From: CALROG01 sp943369755
GTDB lineage: Bacteria; Pseudomonadota; Gammaproteobacteria; Burkholderiales; Burkholderiaceae_C
Assembly (NCBI GenBank): GCA_943369755.1
Contig: CALROG020000027.1
Span: 1-57,633, forward strand
Length of the DNA stretch: 57,633 nucleotides
Direction: 5' to 3'
Under the pieces are notes generated by a model. The model made no database searches and was not told the DNA's origin. It saw only the letters and a program-made list of their open reading frames with translations. The position numbers were made by a program, and so were the translations under genes. The first letter of the stretch is position 1, and each line of letters begins with the position of its first letter. This document shows, in pieces, positions 23,816 to 32,280 of this stretch.

Positions 23816-24418
23816 TTATGTTTGAAAGCCGATCTGGCGCAGCAATTGCGCTGTTTCGAACATCGGCAAGCCCATGATGCCAGAGTAACTGCCGCTGATT
23901 TTCGTAATGTGCGCCGCCGCTGCGCCCTGCACCGCATAGGCACCGGCCTTGCCCATGGGTTCACCGCCCGCCACATAGCGGCGGATTTGAGCCGCTGTGA
24001 GAGGGGCGAATGTCACCCTTGAGCTGCTCAGCACCGCCAGCCGCTGGCTCGCATTTTGCAGCGCCACAGCCGTCAGCACACGGTGCGTCTGGCCCGCCAA
24101 AGCGCCCAGCATTCGCGCCGCTTCTTTGGCGCTTGCAGGTTTGCCGTAGATGATGCGGCCCAAGGCCACCGTGGTGTCTGAACAAAGAATCGGCGCCGCC
24201 ACCAGGCCCCGCCGCTTGAGGCGCGCGAGCGCCGCGTCCAGCTTCAAGCCGGTTACCCGTTGCACGTACCGCGCAGGGGCTTCACCAGGCAGCACCGCCT
24301 CGATGCCTTCCGCGTCTTCGTCGGCGTCTGGCAACAACAACTCATACCTCACGCCCAGCTGTTCCAGTAATTGACGCCGGCGCGGGCTCTGCGAGGCCAG
24401 ATAAACAAACTTATTCAC
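23816..24418 (-). CDS. maf: Maf-family nucleoside triphosphate pyrophosphatase
   Basis: About 200 residues. Maf proteins hydrolyse non-canonical or canonical NTPs (dTTP, UTP, m7GTP depending on subgroup). The signature LASQSPRRRQLLEQLG opens the protein and CSDTTVALG carries the catalytic Asp region. I chose the GTG at 24416-24418 because it gives the standard N-terminus and overlaps the rlmH end by 8 bp; the ATG at 24454 would add twelve residues without homology. The subgroup is not clear from motifs. Confidence 0.9.
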   Translation of the reverse strand: MNKFVYLASQSPRRRQLLEQLGVRYELLLPDADEDAEGIEAVLPGEAPARYVQRVTGLKLDAALARLKRRGLVAAPILCSDTTVALGRIIYGKPASAKEAARMLGALAGQTHRVLTAVALQNASQRLAVLSSSRVTFAPLTAAQIRRYVAGGEPMGKAGAYAVQGAAAAHITKISGSYSGIMGLPMFETAQLLRQIGFQT

Positions 24419-24878
24419 GGTGATAGGGATGGTTGGCGTTGATCGACCAGGCACGGTAGAGCTGCTCGACCAGCAGCACCCGCACCATGGCGTGGGGCAA
24501 GGTCAAGTCTGAAAGCCGAATTCGTTCATGCGCAGCTTGCCGGAAGGCCGGGTCCAGCCCGTCGGGCCCGCCGATCACCAGCGCAACGTCGTCGCTTTCC
24601 AGTTGCCAATGCTTGAGCTTGGCAGCCAGCGCCAATGTGGAAAGCGTGGTGCCGCGCTCGTCCAGCGCCACCACCCGTGCACCTTTGGGGATGGCAGTTT
24701 CAATGCGCTCACGCTCGGCCGCATACAAGGTTTCCAGTGTCTTGGAGCCACGCGGCTCGGTCTTTACGGCCTTGAGCTCCACCCGCAGCTCAGGGGGGAA
24801 ACGTTTGGCGTAGTCGTCCCATGCGGTCTGGGCCCAGTCGGGCACGCGCTGGCCCACGGCCACCACGAACAGCTTCAT
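24411..24878 (-). CDS. rlmH: 23S rRNA pseudouridine1915 N3-methyltransferase
   Basis: A SPOUT-class methyltransferase of 155 residues, the normal length, that methylates pseudouridine 1915 in helix 69. Visible features are the start MKLFVVAVGQRVP, the knot segment LVIGGPDGLDPAFRQAA and the C-terminal ANHPYHRE. It overlaps rsfS by ATGA and maf by 8 bp. The rsfS-rlmH pair is widespread, tying late 50S maturation to ribosome silencing. Confidence 0.97.
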   Translation of the reverse strand: MKLFVVAVGQRVPDWAQTAWDDYAKRFPPELRVELKAVKTEPRGSKTLETLYAAERERIETAIPKGARVVALDERGTTLSTLALAAKLKHWQLESDDVALVIGGPDGLDPAFRQAAHERIRLSDLTLPHAMVRVLLVEQLYRAWSINANHPYHRE

Positions 24879-25564
24879 GCCTTGCGCGCGGGAGCCTTCT
24901 TGGCTGGAGCCCTGGCCGCGGTCTTGGCCGGGGCCTTGCGGGCCGGTGCCTTGCCGACCACCAGCTTGGCCATGGGAGTCTTGCTTGCGGGGCGCTTGGC
25001 CCCCGGGCGTGCGGACGGCTTGGCGGCCGACTTGGCCGCAGGTGGCCGGGCCTTGGCCGCCTGCTCGGCCGCTTTGACTGCGGTTTTTGCGGCGCTGCTT
25101 CGGCGCAGCGACGGGCCCAGCGCTTCTTTCTTGCCGCTGGCTTTGGCCGGTGCCTTGGCTGGTGCTTTGGCTGCTACAGCGTTCACCGGGCTGGGCGCGC
25201 CAAACTTCAGGCGTACCGGCTTGTCGCCCCAGATTTCTTCCAGGTGATAGTAGGTACGGATGGTGGGTTGCATGATGTGGGCCACGGCGGCACCACAGTC
25301 CACGATGATCCATTCGCCGTTGTCTTCGCCCTCTGTACGTGGCTTGGTGAAGCCAGCTGCCCGCACAGCGTCGCGCACGCTGGCGGCGAGCGCCTTGGTC
25401 TGGCGGTTGGAGGTGCCCGACGCGATGATGACCCGCTCAAACAGCGGCGACAGATGTTCGGTGTTGAAAACCTGGATGTCCTGCGCTTTCACATCCTCCA
25501 GGCCATCGACGATGGCGCGCTGGAGCTTTTGGGTGTCTTTTTTGGCGGCAGTGTCTGTGGTCAT
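24875..25564 (-). CDS. rsfS: ribosomal silencing factor RsfS with H1-like tail
   Basis: Residues 1-125 are a normal RsfS domain (QRAIVDGLEDVKAQDIQVFN, GEDNGEWIIVDCGAAVAHIM), which binds L14 and blocks subunit joining in poor conditions. Residues from about 130 to 229 form an Ala/Lys/Pro-rich tail with repeated KAPAKAPAK-like units, resembling bacterial histone H1-like tails. Typical RsfS has 105-150 residues, so the tail nearly doubles it. The tail DNA is repetitive but in frame and ends just where rlmH starts (ATGA). It could bind rRNA or DNA non-specifically. Confidence 0.92.
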   Translation of the reverse strand: MTTDTAAKKDTQKLQRAIVDGLEDVKAQDIQVFNTEHLSPLFERVIIASGTSNRQTKALAASVRDAVRAAGFTKPRTEGEDNGEWIIVDCGAAVAHIMQPTIRTYYHLEEIWGDKPVRLKFGAPSPVNAVAAKAPAKAPAKASGKKEALGPSLRRSSAAKTAVKAAEQAAKARPPAAKSAAKPSARPGAKRPASKTPMAKLVVGKAPARKAPAKTAARAPAKKAPARKA

Positions 25565-26175
25565 CAGGTCGGTCGGTAAAGGTGATGGTCTTCAATATAG
25601 CGCGCTACAGCGCCGGGAACCAGATGTTCGATTTTCTCACCACAAGCCGCGCGTGCGCGGATTTCGGTGGAACTGAAAGGCATGGGCGGCAACTCAACGG
25701 GTGCGCGCTGGCCCGCCGGCACGCGGGACGCATCAAAAATGCCAGTAGCCCCCGTCGGTCTTGCGCGAGCCGCTATTGAAATTATAGCAAGCCGGGCAAT
25801 TTCATGGCTTTCACGCCAGCCATGCAGGGCTTCTGCCTGGTCGGCACCGATGACCAGAAGCAACTGGGCTTGGGGAAACTCCTGACGCAGCTCACGCAAA
25901 GTGTCCACGGTATAGGTTGCGCCAACCCGGCGCAGCTCGCGCCCGTCCACCTGGGCCCGCGGCACCTGCGCAAAGGCCAGCTCGGCCATTGCAAGGCGAT
26001 GGGTTCCGGCGGACAGAGCCCGCGATTTGTGCCAGGCCTGGCCGGTCGGGAAGATGCGCAACTGGTCCAGGCCCAGCTGCTGCACGGCCGCCTGCGCCAG
26101 TGCGATGTGCGCGTTGTGCGGCGGGTCAAAGGCCCCGCCAAACATGCCCAGTCGGTAGGGGCCGGTCAAACCCAC
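25564..26175 (-). CDS. nadD: nicotinate-nucleotide adenylyltransferase
   Basis: A 203-residue enzyme that makes deamido-NAD from nicotinate mononucleotide and ATP. The nucleotidyltransferase motifs are GGAFDPPHNAHIALAQ at the start (H-x-G/A-H type) and SSTEIRARA near 170. A family A repeat is read antisense in the middle (about residues 128-147, IISIAARARPTGATGIFD), close to the RLAIISIA strand. It overlaps hemF by 10 bp and rsfS by one base. The nadD-rsfS order is conserved in many bacteria. Confidence 0.94.
   Translation of the reverse strand: MGLTGPYRLGMFGGAFDPPHNAHIALAQAAVQQLGLDQLRIFPTGQAWHKSRALSAGTHRLAMAELAFAQVPRAQVDGRELRRVGATYTVDTLRELRQEFPQAQLLLVIGADQAEALHGWRESHEIARLAIISIAARARPTGATGIFDASRVPAGQRAPVELPPMPFSSTEIRARAACGEKIEHLVPGAVARYIEDHHLYRPT
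25735..25790 (+). repeat. dispersed hairpin repeat copy 5 (family A) inside nadD
   Basis: A diverged copy with CCAGTAGCCCCCGTCGGTCT, TTGCGCGAGCCGCTATTGAA and ATAGCAA. The 3' half matches the consensus best. It is antisense to nadD and frame-preserving. Confidence 0.7.
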
Positions 26176-27083
26176 TCCCGCCGCACAATGAACTTGCGAT
26201 ACAGCGCGTCTTCAGGCGAACCCGCCTCGGGCTGCTGCTGATAGGCCCAGCTGGCCAGCGGCGGCATGGACAACAAAATCGACTCAGCGCGCCCGCCCGA
26301 TTGCAGCCCGAAGTGCGTGCCCCGGTCCCAGACCAGGTTGAACTCCACATACCGGCCGCGCCGGTAAAGCTGGAACGCCCGCTCCCGCTCGCCATAGGGC
26401 GTGGCCTTGCGACGCTCGACGATCGGCAGGTAGGCACCCAGAAAGCTGTCGCCCAGGGCCTGGGTCATCGCCAGGCTGCGATCAAGGCCCAGCTCGGAAA
26501 AGTCGTCAAAGAACACACCGCCCACACCGCGCTGCTCGTTGCGGTGCTTCAAAAAGAAGTATTCATCGCACCAGGTTTTAAAGCGTGGGTATTTGTCAGC
26601 GCCAAACGGAGCCAGCGCCTGCTGGCAACTGCGATGAAAGTGCACTGCATCTTCTTCAAAACCATAGTACGGCGTCAGGTCCATGCCGCCGCCAAACCAG
26701 CACACCGGGGCCTTGCCCGGGACGGTGGCGGCCAGCATGCGCACGTTCATGTGTACTGTGGGCACATAGGGGTTGCGCGGATGGAACACCAGCGACACAC
26801 CCATGGCTTCAAACGGCGCGCCGGCCAGCTCTGGCCGGTGCTGGGTTGCCGACGGCGGCAGCCTCGGCCCGCTGACATGGGAAAAGCCGCAGCCCGCGCG
26901 CTCGAACAACGGGCCGCCTTCCAGAATCTGGGTGATGCCGTTGCCCTGCAATGTTTCGCCCGGCGGCTTCTCCCAGGCGTCGCTCAAAAAGGCGGTGCCG
27001 TCGGCCGCAGCAATGGCGGTGGTGATTCGTTGTTGCAGGCCTAGCAGCCAGCCGCGCGCGGCTTCAGTGGAATCGTTGCTCAT
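26166..27083 (-). CDS. hemF: oxygen-dependent coproporphyrinogen III oxidase
   Basis: A 305-residue enzyme of haem synthesis that decarboxylates coproporphyrinogen III using oxygen. Family signatures are GFSHVSGPRLPPSATQHRPE, VSLVFHPRNPYVPTVHMNVR and WFGGGMDLTPYYGFEEDA, with YVEFNLVWDRGTHFGLQSGG near the end. The length is standard. The oxygen-dependent form indicates an aerobic or facultative organism. It overlaps the acyltransferase gene by 4 bp and nadD by 10 bp. Confidence 0.97.
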   Translation of the reverse strand: MSNDSTEAARGWLLGLQQRITTAIAAADGTAFLSDAWEKPPGETLQGNGITQILEGGPLFERAGCGFSHVSGPRLPPSATQHRPELAGAPFEAMGVSLVFHPRNPYVPTVHMNVRMLAATVPGKAPVCWFGGGMDLTPYYGFEEDAVHFHRSCQQALAPFGADKYPRFKTWCDEYFFLKHRNEQRGVGGVFFDDFSELGLDRSLAMTQALGDSFLGAYLPIVERRKATPYGERERAFQLYRRGRYVEFNLVWDRGTHFGLQSGGRAESILLSMPPLASWAYQQQPEAGSPEDALYRKFIVRREWV

Positions 27084-27733
27084 TTGACAATGGTATCGGC
27101 TCGCGCCACCGCGGCGTCAAGCAACTGGATCGGTGCCGCATTGGCGGGCACGCGCCCCGCGGTACCCTGAAAAACGGCACGCATGCGTGCCAGGTCATAC
27201 GCCTGGTCGCCGCTGAGCGCAATGAAGTCGAGCACGCGTACCTCGCGCGCAGCGTAGTCCAGCCGAATAAGCCCCAGCGGCACGCCAGCGCCCAGCGCCG
27301 TGCGGTAGAAACCGCTGCGCAGGCCCGGAATGTATTTGCGCGTGCCTTCCGGTGCCAAACCCAACCAGAAGTAGCGCCCGGCCCGGCGGCGCTGGTCAAA
27401 AATCTCGAGCGCCTGGGCCGTCACGCCTTGCGGTGCCGTACGGTCCACCGGTACACCACCGACCCAGCGCAGCCAGCGACCAAACAGCGGAATGCCAAAG
27501 AGCTTGTCTTTGCCCCAGAAGCGCACCGTCACACCCACTGACCATTTGGCCAGGATCATCACCACAAAGTCCCAGTTGCTGGTGTGGGGGTAGACAATCA
27601 GCACGCCTTGCAGCGCCGGCAGGCCGTCAAACCGCACCTTCCAGCCAGCCAAGCCCAGCAACCCGCGCGCCACCCGGCTCCCCTTGAACTGCAACGGATA
27701 CGGTTTGGGGAAGTCACTGACCACACTGGCCAC
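27080..27733 (-). CDS. 1-acyl-sn-glycerol-3-phosphate acyltransferase-like
   Basis: About 217 residues with the PlsC-like acyltransferase fold. The usual HxxxxD box appears as YPHTSNWDF (His and Asp present), followed by WFGRWLRWVGGVPVD-type and LAPEGTRK boxes. It lies on the cytoplasmic side of the membrane in homologues and acylates lysophosphatidate or a related acceptor. GTG at 27731-27733, just after the purD stop, is chosen; an ATG at 27814 would lie inside purD. It overlaps hemF by ATGA. The acceptor is not predictable. Confidence 0.82.
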   Translation of the reverse strand: MASVVSDFPKPYPLQFKGSRVARGLLGLAGWKVRFDGLPALQGVLIVYPHTSNWDFVVMILAKWSVGVTVRFWGKDKLFGIPLFGRWLRWVGGVPVDRTAPQGVTAQALEIFDQRRRAGRYFWLGLAPEGTRKYIPGLRSGFYRTALGAGVPLGLIRLDYAAREVRVLDFIALSGDQAYDLARMRAVFQGTAGRVPANAAPIQLLDAAVARADTIVK

Positions 27734-27737
27734 CCGG

Positions 27738-29018
27738 TCAAGCCCGGATGGCGCGATGACCAATGTCCTTGCGGTACTGTGCGCCGTCGAAATGAATGCC
27801 CTGCGCGACCTCATAGGCGCGTTGCTGCGCCGCCTTCACGCCTTCGGCCAGCGCCGTCACGCAAAGCACCCGCCCGCCAGAGGTGACGGTGCCGCCATCT
27901 TTGGCCACCGTGCCGGCATGGAACACCACCGCGTCTTCCGCGTCTTTGGGCAGGCCGGTGATCACATCGCCCTTGCGTGGCTCCAGCGGGTAGCCATGGG
28001 CCGCCATCACCACCCCCAGCGCGGTGCGCCGGTCCCATTGCAGCTCGATCTGGTCCAGCCCGCCCGAGGTGGCGGCCATCATCACGTCGTACAGGTCTGA
28101 CTTCAGCCGCATCATGATGGGCTGGGTCTCCGGGTCACCCATGCGGCAGTTGAATTCCAGTGTTTTGGGCTTGCCGGTGGCGTCGATCATCAGGCCCGCA
28201 TACAGGAAGCCGGTGTACGGAATACCGTCTTTTTCCATGCCTCTGATGGTGGGCAAAATAATCTCTCGCATGGCGCGCGCATGCACCGCGGGCGTGACCA
28301 CGGGGGCCGGCGAATACGCGCCCATGCCGCCGGTGTTGGGGCCTTCGTCGGCGTCCAGCAGGCGTTTGTGGTCCTGGCTGGTGGCCAGCGCGGTAACGTT
28401 CTTGCCGTCGCACAGCACGATGAAGCTGGCTTCTTCGCCCTGCAAAAACTCCTCAATCACCACCCTTGCGCCACCGGCGTTGTGGGACACGCCCAGCTTG
28501 TTGTCCAGCAGCATGAAGTCGATGGCCTGATGCGCCTGCGCGGCCGTCATGGCCACCACCACACCCTTGCCTGCGGCCAGGCCGTCGGCCTTGACCACAA
28601 TCGGCGCGCCCATTTTGTCCACATAGGTGTGGGCGGCTAATGGGTCGGTAAAGGTCTCGTACTCGGCTGTGGGAATGCCGTGGCGCTTCATGAATGCCTT
28701 GGAGAAGGCTTTGGAGCTTTCCAGTTGCGCGGCGGTCTGAGTGGGGCCAAACACGCGCAGCCCGTGAGCGCGAAACTCATCCACCACGCCGGCCGCCAAC
28801 GGTGCCTCGGGGCCCACCACGGTGAGCACAATTTTTTCCGCCTGGGCCCATTCGCGCAGCGCCACCACATCGGTGATGGGCACATTCACCAGCCGGCCGT
28901 CCAGCGCCGTGCCGCCATTGCCGGGGGCCACATAGACCGCCTGCAGCTTGGGGGACTGGGCCATCTTCCAGGCCAGAGCGTGTTCCCGGCCGCCGCCACC
29001 TATTACGAGTACCTTCAT
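27738..29018 (-). CDS. purD: phosphoribosylamine-glycine ligase
   Basis: An ATP-grasp ligase of 426 residues, standard length, catalysing the second step of purine synthesis. The start MKVLVIGGGGREHALAWKM is diagnostic, and the ATP-grasp part has VKADGLAAGKGVVVA and NCRMGDPETQ. AAGGAAA lies upstream of the ATG at 29016-29018. The frame stays open upstream through the family B repeat without homology. It is separated from yebC by 94 bp holding that repeat. Confidence 0.97.
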   Translation of the reverse strand: MKVLVIGGGGREHALAWKMAQSPKLQAVYVAPGNGGTALDGRLVNVPITDVVALREWAQAEKIVLTVVGPEAPLAAGVVDEFRAHGLRVFGPTQTAAQLESSKAFSKAFMKRHGIPTAEYETFTDPLAAHTYVDKMGAPIVVKADGLAAGKGVVVAMTAAQAHQAIDFMLLDNKLGVSHNAGGARVVIEEFLQGEEASFIVLCDGKNVTALATSQDHKRLLDADEGPNTGGMGAYSPAPVVTPAVHARAMREIILPTIRGMEKDGIPYTGFLYAGLMIDATGKPKTLEFNCRMGDPETQPIMMRLKSDLYDVMMAATSGGLDQIELQWDRRTALGVVMAAHGYPLEPRKGDVITGLPKDAEDAVVFHAGTVAKDGGTVTSGGRVLCVTALAEGVKAAQQRAYEVAQGIHFDGAQYRKDIGHRAIRA

Positions 29019-29045
29019 GTTTTCCTTATCGGTGCCGCCGTGGAA

Positions 29046-29109
29046 CCGGCTTTGCCGCGCTGCTGGCGGCGCCCCCTTGAGGGGGAGGCGCCGCAGGCGC
29101 TTCGGGGGT
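29046..29109. repeat. GC-rich dispersed repeat (family B), purD-yebC spacer
   Basis: GCCCCCTTGAGGGGGAGGC, then GCCGCAGGCGCTTCGGGGG. CCCCCTTGAGGGGG is a near-perfect palindrome. It resembles the element inside dapC and fills most of the spacer. As RNA it could form a strong hairpin between the two genes. Confidence 0.6.
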
Positions 29110-29112
29110 GAG

Positions 29113-29832
29113 TCATAGACTCGCGTTGTGGAACACGTCTTGCACGTCGTCCAGGTCTTCAATGATGTCCAGCAGTTTTTGCATTTTTGCGGCGTCTTCG
29201 CCGGCCAGTTCTATGGTGTTTTCCGGGCGCATGGTGACCTCGGCCACCTCGGGCTTCAAGCCCGCAGCTTCCAGCGCATTCTTCACGGATTCAAAGTCCG
29301 GGAAGGCCGTCAGCACCTCAATGGAGCCATCGTCGTGGGTAATGACGTCTTCGGCACCGGCCTCCAGGGCCGCCTCCATCAGCTTGTCTTCAGAGGTGCC
29401 GGGGGCAAAAATCATCTGGCCGCAGTGCTTGAACTGAAACGCCACCGATCCCGCGGTGCCCATGCTGCCACCGTACTTGCTGAAGGCGTGGCGCACATCG
29501 GCCACAGTGCGCACCTTGTTATCCGTCATGGTGTCCACAATGATGGCAGCGCCGCCGAAGCCATAGCCTTCATAGCGTATCTCTTCGTAATTCACGCCCT
29601 CCAGATTGCCGGTGGCTTTGTCGATGTTGCGCTTGACCGTGTCAATCGGCAAATTGGCGGCCTTGGCCTTTTCCACTGCCAGCCGCAGGCGCGGATTGGT
29701 GTCCAGGTCGCCGCCGCCCAAACGGGCCGCCACCATGATTTCACGGATGACGCGGGTCCAGATCTTGCCCCGCTTCTCGTCCTGGCGACCCTTGCGGTGC
29801 TGGATGTTTGCCCATTTACTGTGTCCGGCCAC
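29113..29832 (-). CDS. yebC: YebC/TACO1-family protein
   Basis: A 239-residue protein. The start MAGHSKWANIQHRKGRQD is the canonical YebC N-terminus. The family has been described both as transcription regulators (PmpR) and, more recently, as factors easing ribosome stalling at proline-rich stretches. The three-domain layout is intact (NIDKATG near 65, PRLRLAVEKAKAANLP). It heads the long minus-strand cluster. A second family member is encoded at 39038-39751. Confidence 0.95.
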   Translation of the reverse strand: MAGHSKWANIQHRKGRQDEKRGKIWTRVIREIMVAARLGGGDLDTNPRLRLAVEKAKAANLPIDTVKRNIDKATGNLEGVNYEEIRYEGYGFGGAAIIVDTMTDNKVRTVADVRHAFSKYGGSMGTAGSVAFQFKHCGQMIFAPGTSEDKLMEAALEAGAEDVITHDDGSIEVLTAFPDFESVKNALEAAGLKPEVAEVTMRPENTIELAGEDAAKMQKLLDIIEDLDDVQDVFHNASL

Positions 29833-29912
29833 GGGAAATCCTTGTTTTGCGCATTGCGTTGATATATTGGTGCCAAGCGCATTTTACTTTTCACATCCTA
29901 CGGACGCACCTC

Positions 29913-31403
29913 ATGGCCGAACCCCTGCTGATTGCCAAGAACGCCACCACCAGCTGCGAGCTGCTGCCCGCCCTGGCCAACCGCCACGGCCTGATTACCG
30001 GGGCCACCGGCACCGGCAAGACAGTAACACTGCAAACCCTGGCCGAAAACTTCTCGAAAATCGGCGTGCCCGTGTTCATGGCCGACGTGAAAGGCGACCT
30101 GACCGGTGCCAGCCAGCCCGGCAGCATTGGCGAGAAGCTCGCCGCCGTGCTGAAAGACCGCGGCATCGAACCCACACCCCCTTTTGCCTGCCCCACCACG
30201 CTGTGGGACGTGTTTGGCGAGCAGGGCCACCCGGTGCGCGCCACTGTGTCTGACATGGGGCCGCTGCTGCTGGGCCGCATGCTGGATTTGAATGACACCC
30301 AGGCCGGCGTGCTGAACCTGGTGTTCAAGATTGCCGACGACGCCGGCATGCTGCTGCTGGACCTGAAAGACCTGCGCGCCATGCTGCAGCATGTGGGCGA
30401 CAACGCCAGCCAGTTCACCACCCAGTACGGCAATATCAGCGCCGCCAGCGTGGGGGCCATTCAGCGCGGGCTGATGCAGATTGAAACCCAGGGCGGCGAC
30501 AAGTTTTTTGGCGAGCCCATGCTGAACATCAGCGACTTCATGCAAACCTCGGCTGGCAAGGGCGTGATCAACATCCTGGCCGCAGACAAGCTGCTGAACT
30601 CCCCGCGCCTGTACGCCACCTTTCTGCTTTGGATGCTGTCCGAACTGTTTGAAACCCTGCCCGAGGTGGGCGATCTGGACAAACCCAAGCTGGTGTTCTT
30701 TTTTGACGAAGCTCACCTGCTCTTCAATGAAGCGCCCAAGGTGCTGGTGGAGCGTATCGAGCTGGTGGTGCGACTGGTGCGCTCCAAGGGCGTGGGCGTG
30801 TATTTTGTGACGCAGAACCCGCTGGACATTCCCGACAGCGTGCTGGCCCAGCTGGGTAACAGGGTGCAGCACGCGCTGCGCGCCTTCACCCCGCGCGACC
30901 AGAAGGCTGTGAAGGCCACCGCGCAAACCATGCGGCAAAAGCCGGGGCTGGACATCGAGACCGCCATCACCGAGCTGGCTGTGGGCGAGGCGCTGGTGAG
31001 CTTTCTGGACGCCAAGGGCCGCCCCAGCGTGACCGAGCGCGTATTTGTGCTGCCCCCCGGTAGCCAGATTGGCCCCATCACCCCCCAGCAGCGCCAAGTG
31101 CTGATCGCCGGCTCACTGGTGGCCGGGGTGTATGAAAAAGTGCAAGACCGTGAATCGGCCTACGAAAAGCTGCTGGCCCGCACCCAGGCCACGCAGGCTA
31201 CACAGGCGGAAGAAGCCAAAAAAGCCGAAGACGGCGGCGGCCTGCTCGGTGGCCTGAAAGACCTGATGCTGGGCTCCACCGGCCCGCGCGGCGGCAGCCG
31301 CGACGGCCTGGTGCAACAGGTGCTGAAGTCTGAAGCGCGCAACCTGGCGCGGCAGGTGTTGCGCGGGGCCCTGGGGAGTATTCTGGGTGGGAGGAAGCGC
31401 TAA
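29913..31403 (+). CDS. HerA-like ATPase, DUF853/YjgR family
   Basis: A 496-residue P-loop ATPase. Walker A is GATGTGKT (30-37) and Walker B LVFFFDEAHLLF (near 265). FVTQNPLDIPDSVLAQLGNR follows as in HerA/VirB4-type DNA translocases. A Gly-rich linker leads to the conserved C-terminus ARQVLRGALGSILGGRKR. The function of YjgR-like proteins is unknown. It is divergent from yebC. Part of its 3' end (31298-31403) is duplicated at 32351-32454. ATG at 29913 gives the natural N-terminus MAEPLLIAKN. Confidence 0.9.
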   Translation: MAEPLLIAKNATTSCELLPALANRHGLITGATGTGKTVTLQTLAENFSKIGVPVFMADVKGDLTGASQPGSIGEKLAAVLKDRGIEPTPPFACPTTLWDVFGEQGHPVRATVSDMGPLLLGRMLDLNDTQAGVLNLVFKIADDAGMLLLDLKDLRAMLQHVGDNASQFTTQYGNISAASVGAIQRGLMQIETQGGDKFFGEPMLNISDFMQTSAGKGVINILAADKLLNSPRLYATFLLWMLSELFETLPEVGDLDKPKLVFFFDEAHLLFNEAPKVLVERIELVVRLVRSKGVGVYFVTQNPLDIPDSVLAQLGNRVQHALRAFTPRDQKAVKATAQTMRQKPGLDIETAITELAVGEALVSFLDAKGRPSVTERVFVLPPGSQIGPITPQQRQVLIAGSLVAGVYEKVQDRESAYEKLLARTQATQATQAEEAKKAEDGGGLLGGLKDLMLGSTGPRGGSRDGLVQQVLKSEARNLARQVLRGALGSILGGRKR

Positions 31404-31415
31404 GCCGCGTACTTC

Positions 31416-31475
31416 GTGGACTCGCTCACCCAGATCGTGCTGGGCGGCTGTGTGGCCGAGTCTGCCATTGCGTTG
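31416..31475 (+). pseudogene. 5' fragment of a YdjM/DUF457-type membrane hydrolase gene
   Basis: A GTG at 31416 begins VDSLTQIVLGGCVAESA, which closely resembles the N-terminus of DUF457/YdjM membrane-bound metal-dependent hydrolases. After about 18 codons the similarity ends, and the rest of the expected several-hundred-residue protein is absent. It lies 12 bp after the HerA-like gene, at the left edge of a rearranged stretch. Confidence 0.5.
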
Positions 31476-31536
31476 CCGCCCCGTCGCCGAGCTCGCCCGA
31501 CCGCGCAAAAGCGCAGGCGCTCGCTGTCAAGTCCAG

Positions 31537-32151
31537 CTAGGGTTTTATTGGCAGCTCGAATGGTGGCAGCGTGTCCGTGGCCACTTTGCGCAGGGCAGAC
31601 TGGACGTGCTGGGTAATGATGTACTCCGAAATACCGACCGTCGAAGTCTGCTCGCTCGTGGCTGAATAGGCCTGGCCGTCCACCAGCAGATCGACCTGCA
31701 CTTTCAGGCCCTTCGAGCCCTGCATCTTGTCCATAGCGGGACCCAGCAACTGGAAGACAAGAGCCTGGCCGGGGGGCAGGTCCATCCGGCTGGCATAGTC
31801 CTTTCTCCATGCCGTCTGGTCGATCGCGGGGCCGTCAGCAATCACGATCACGAAGCGCATGAGGGTGACGGACTTGCCACGCAAGTGCTCGCCACCATAG
31901 CGCTGCTGTAGCGCGGTTCGGACCAAGGCCAGCGGCGATGGCTGAATGCTGTCGTCCCCAATATAGACTACTGACCCGTTGGCGTTCGGGAGCTTCCTGG
32001 AGGCCCGCTCCTCTGCGGGACGGCCATCAGTCAGCACAAAAGGAGCGTCGCTTTTCACCTCCGCCGGAATCTGGATTGCCGTCACGGTGAAGCAACCCGT
32101 AAGCAATAGGGCCGTTACCAGCGCAGTCAATCGCTTTGAAAACGGATGCAT
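31537..32151 (-). CDS. predicted outer-membrane or periplasmic lipoprotein
   Basis: A 204-residue protein with a lipoprotein signal (MHPFSKRLTALVTALLLTGC; Cys at 20). The rest is soluble, alpha/beta in appearance, and not a family I recognise. The ATG at 32149-32151 has a strong AGGAGG ribosome-binding site. It lies between a truncated gene fragment and duplicated gene ends and is on the opposite strand to both fragments, so it may have arrived with the rearrangement. Confidence 0.75.
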   Translation of the reverse strand: MHPFSKRLTALVTALLLTGCFTVTAIQIPAEVKSDAPFVLTDGRPAEERASRKLPNANGSVVYIGDDSIQPSPLALVRTALQQRYGGEHLRGKSVTLMRFVIVIADGPAIDQTAWRKDYASRMDLPPGQALVFQLLGPAMDKMQGSKGLKVQVDLLVDGQAYSATSEQTSTVGISEYIITQHVQSALRKVATDTLPPFELPIKP

Positions 32152-32280
32152 AGGATGTCCTCCTTGGTTCGTGGTGCCGATGATAATGTTCATCGCGGGC
32201 TCGAACACGACCCACAATGGGTGACGATGGCGCGCTAGATACCTGCATAGGGCGAACCCGCTTTGACACTACACCACCTA

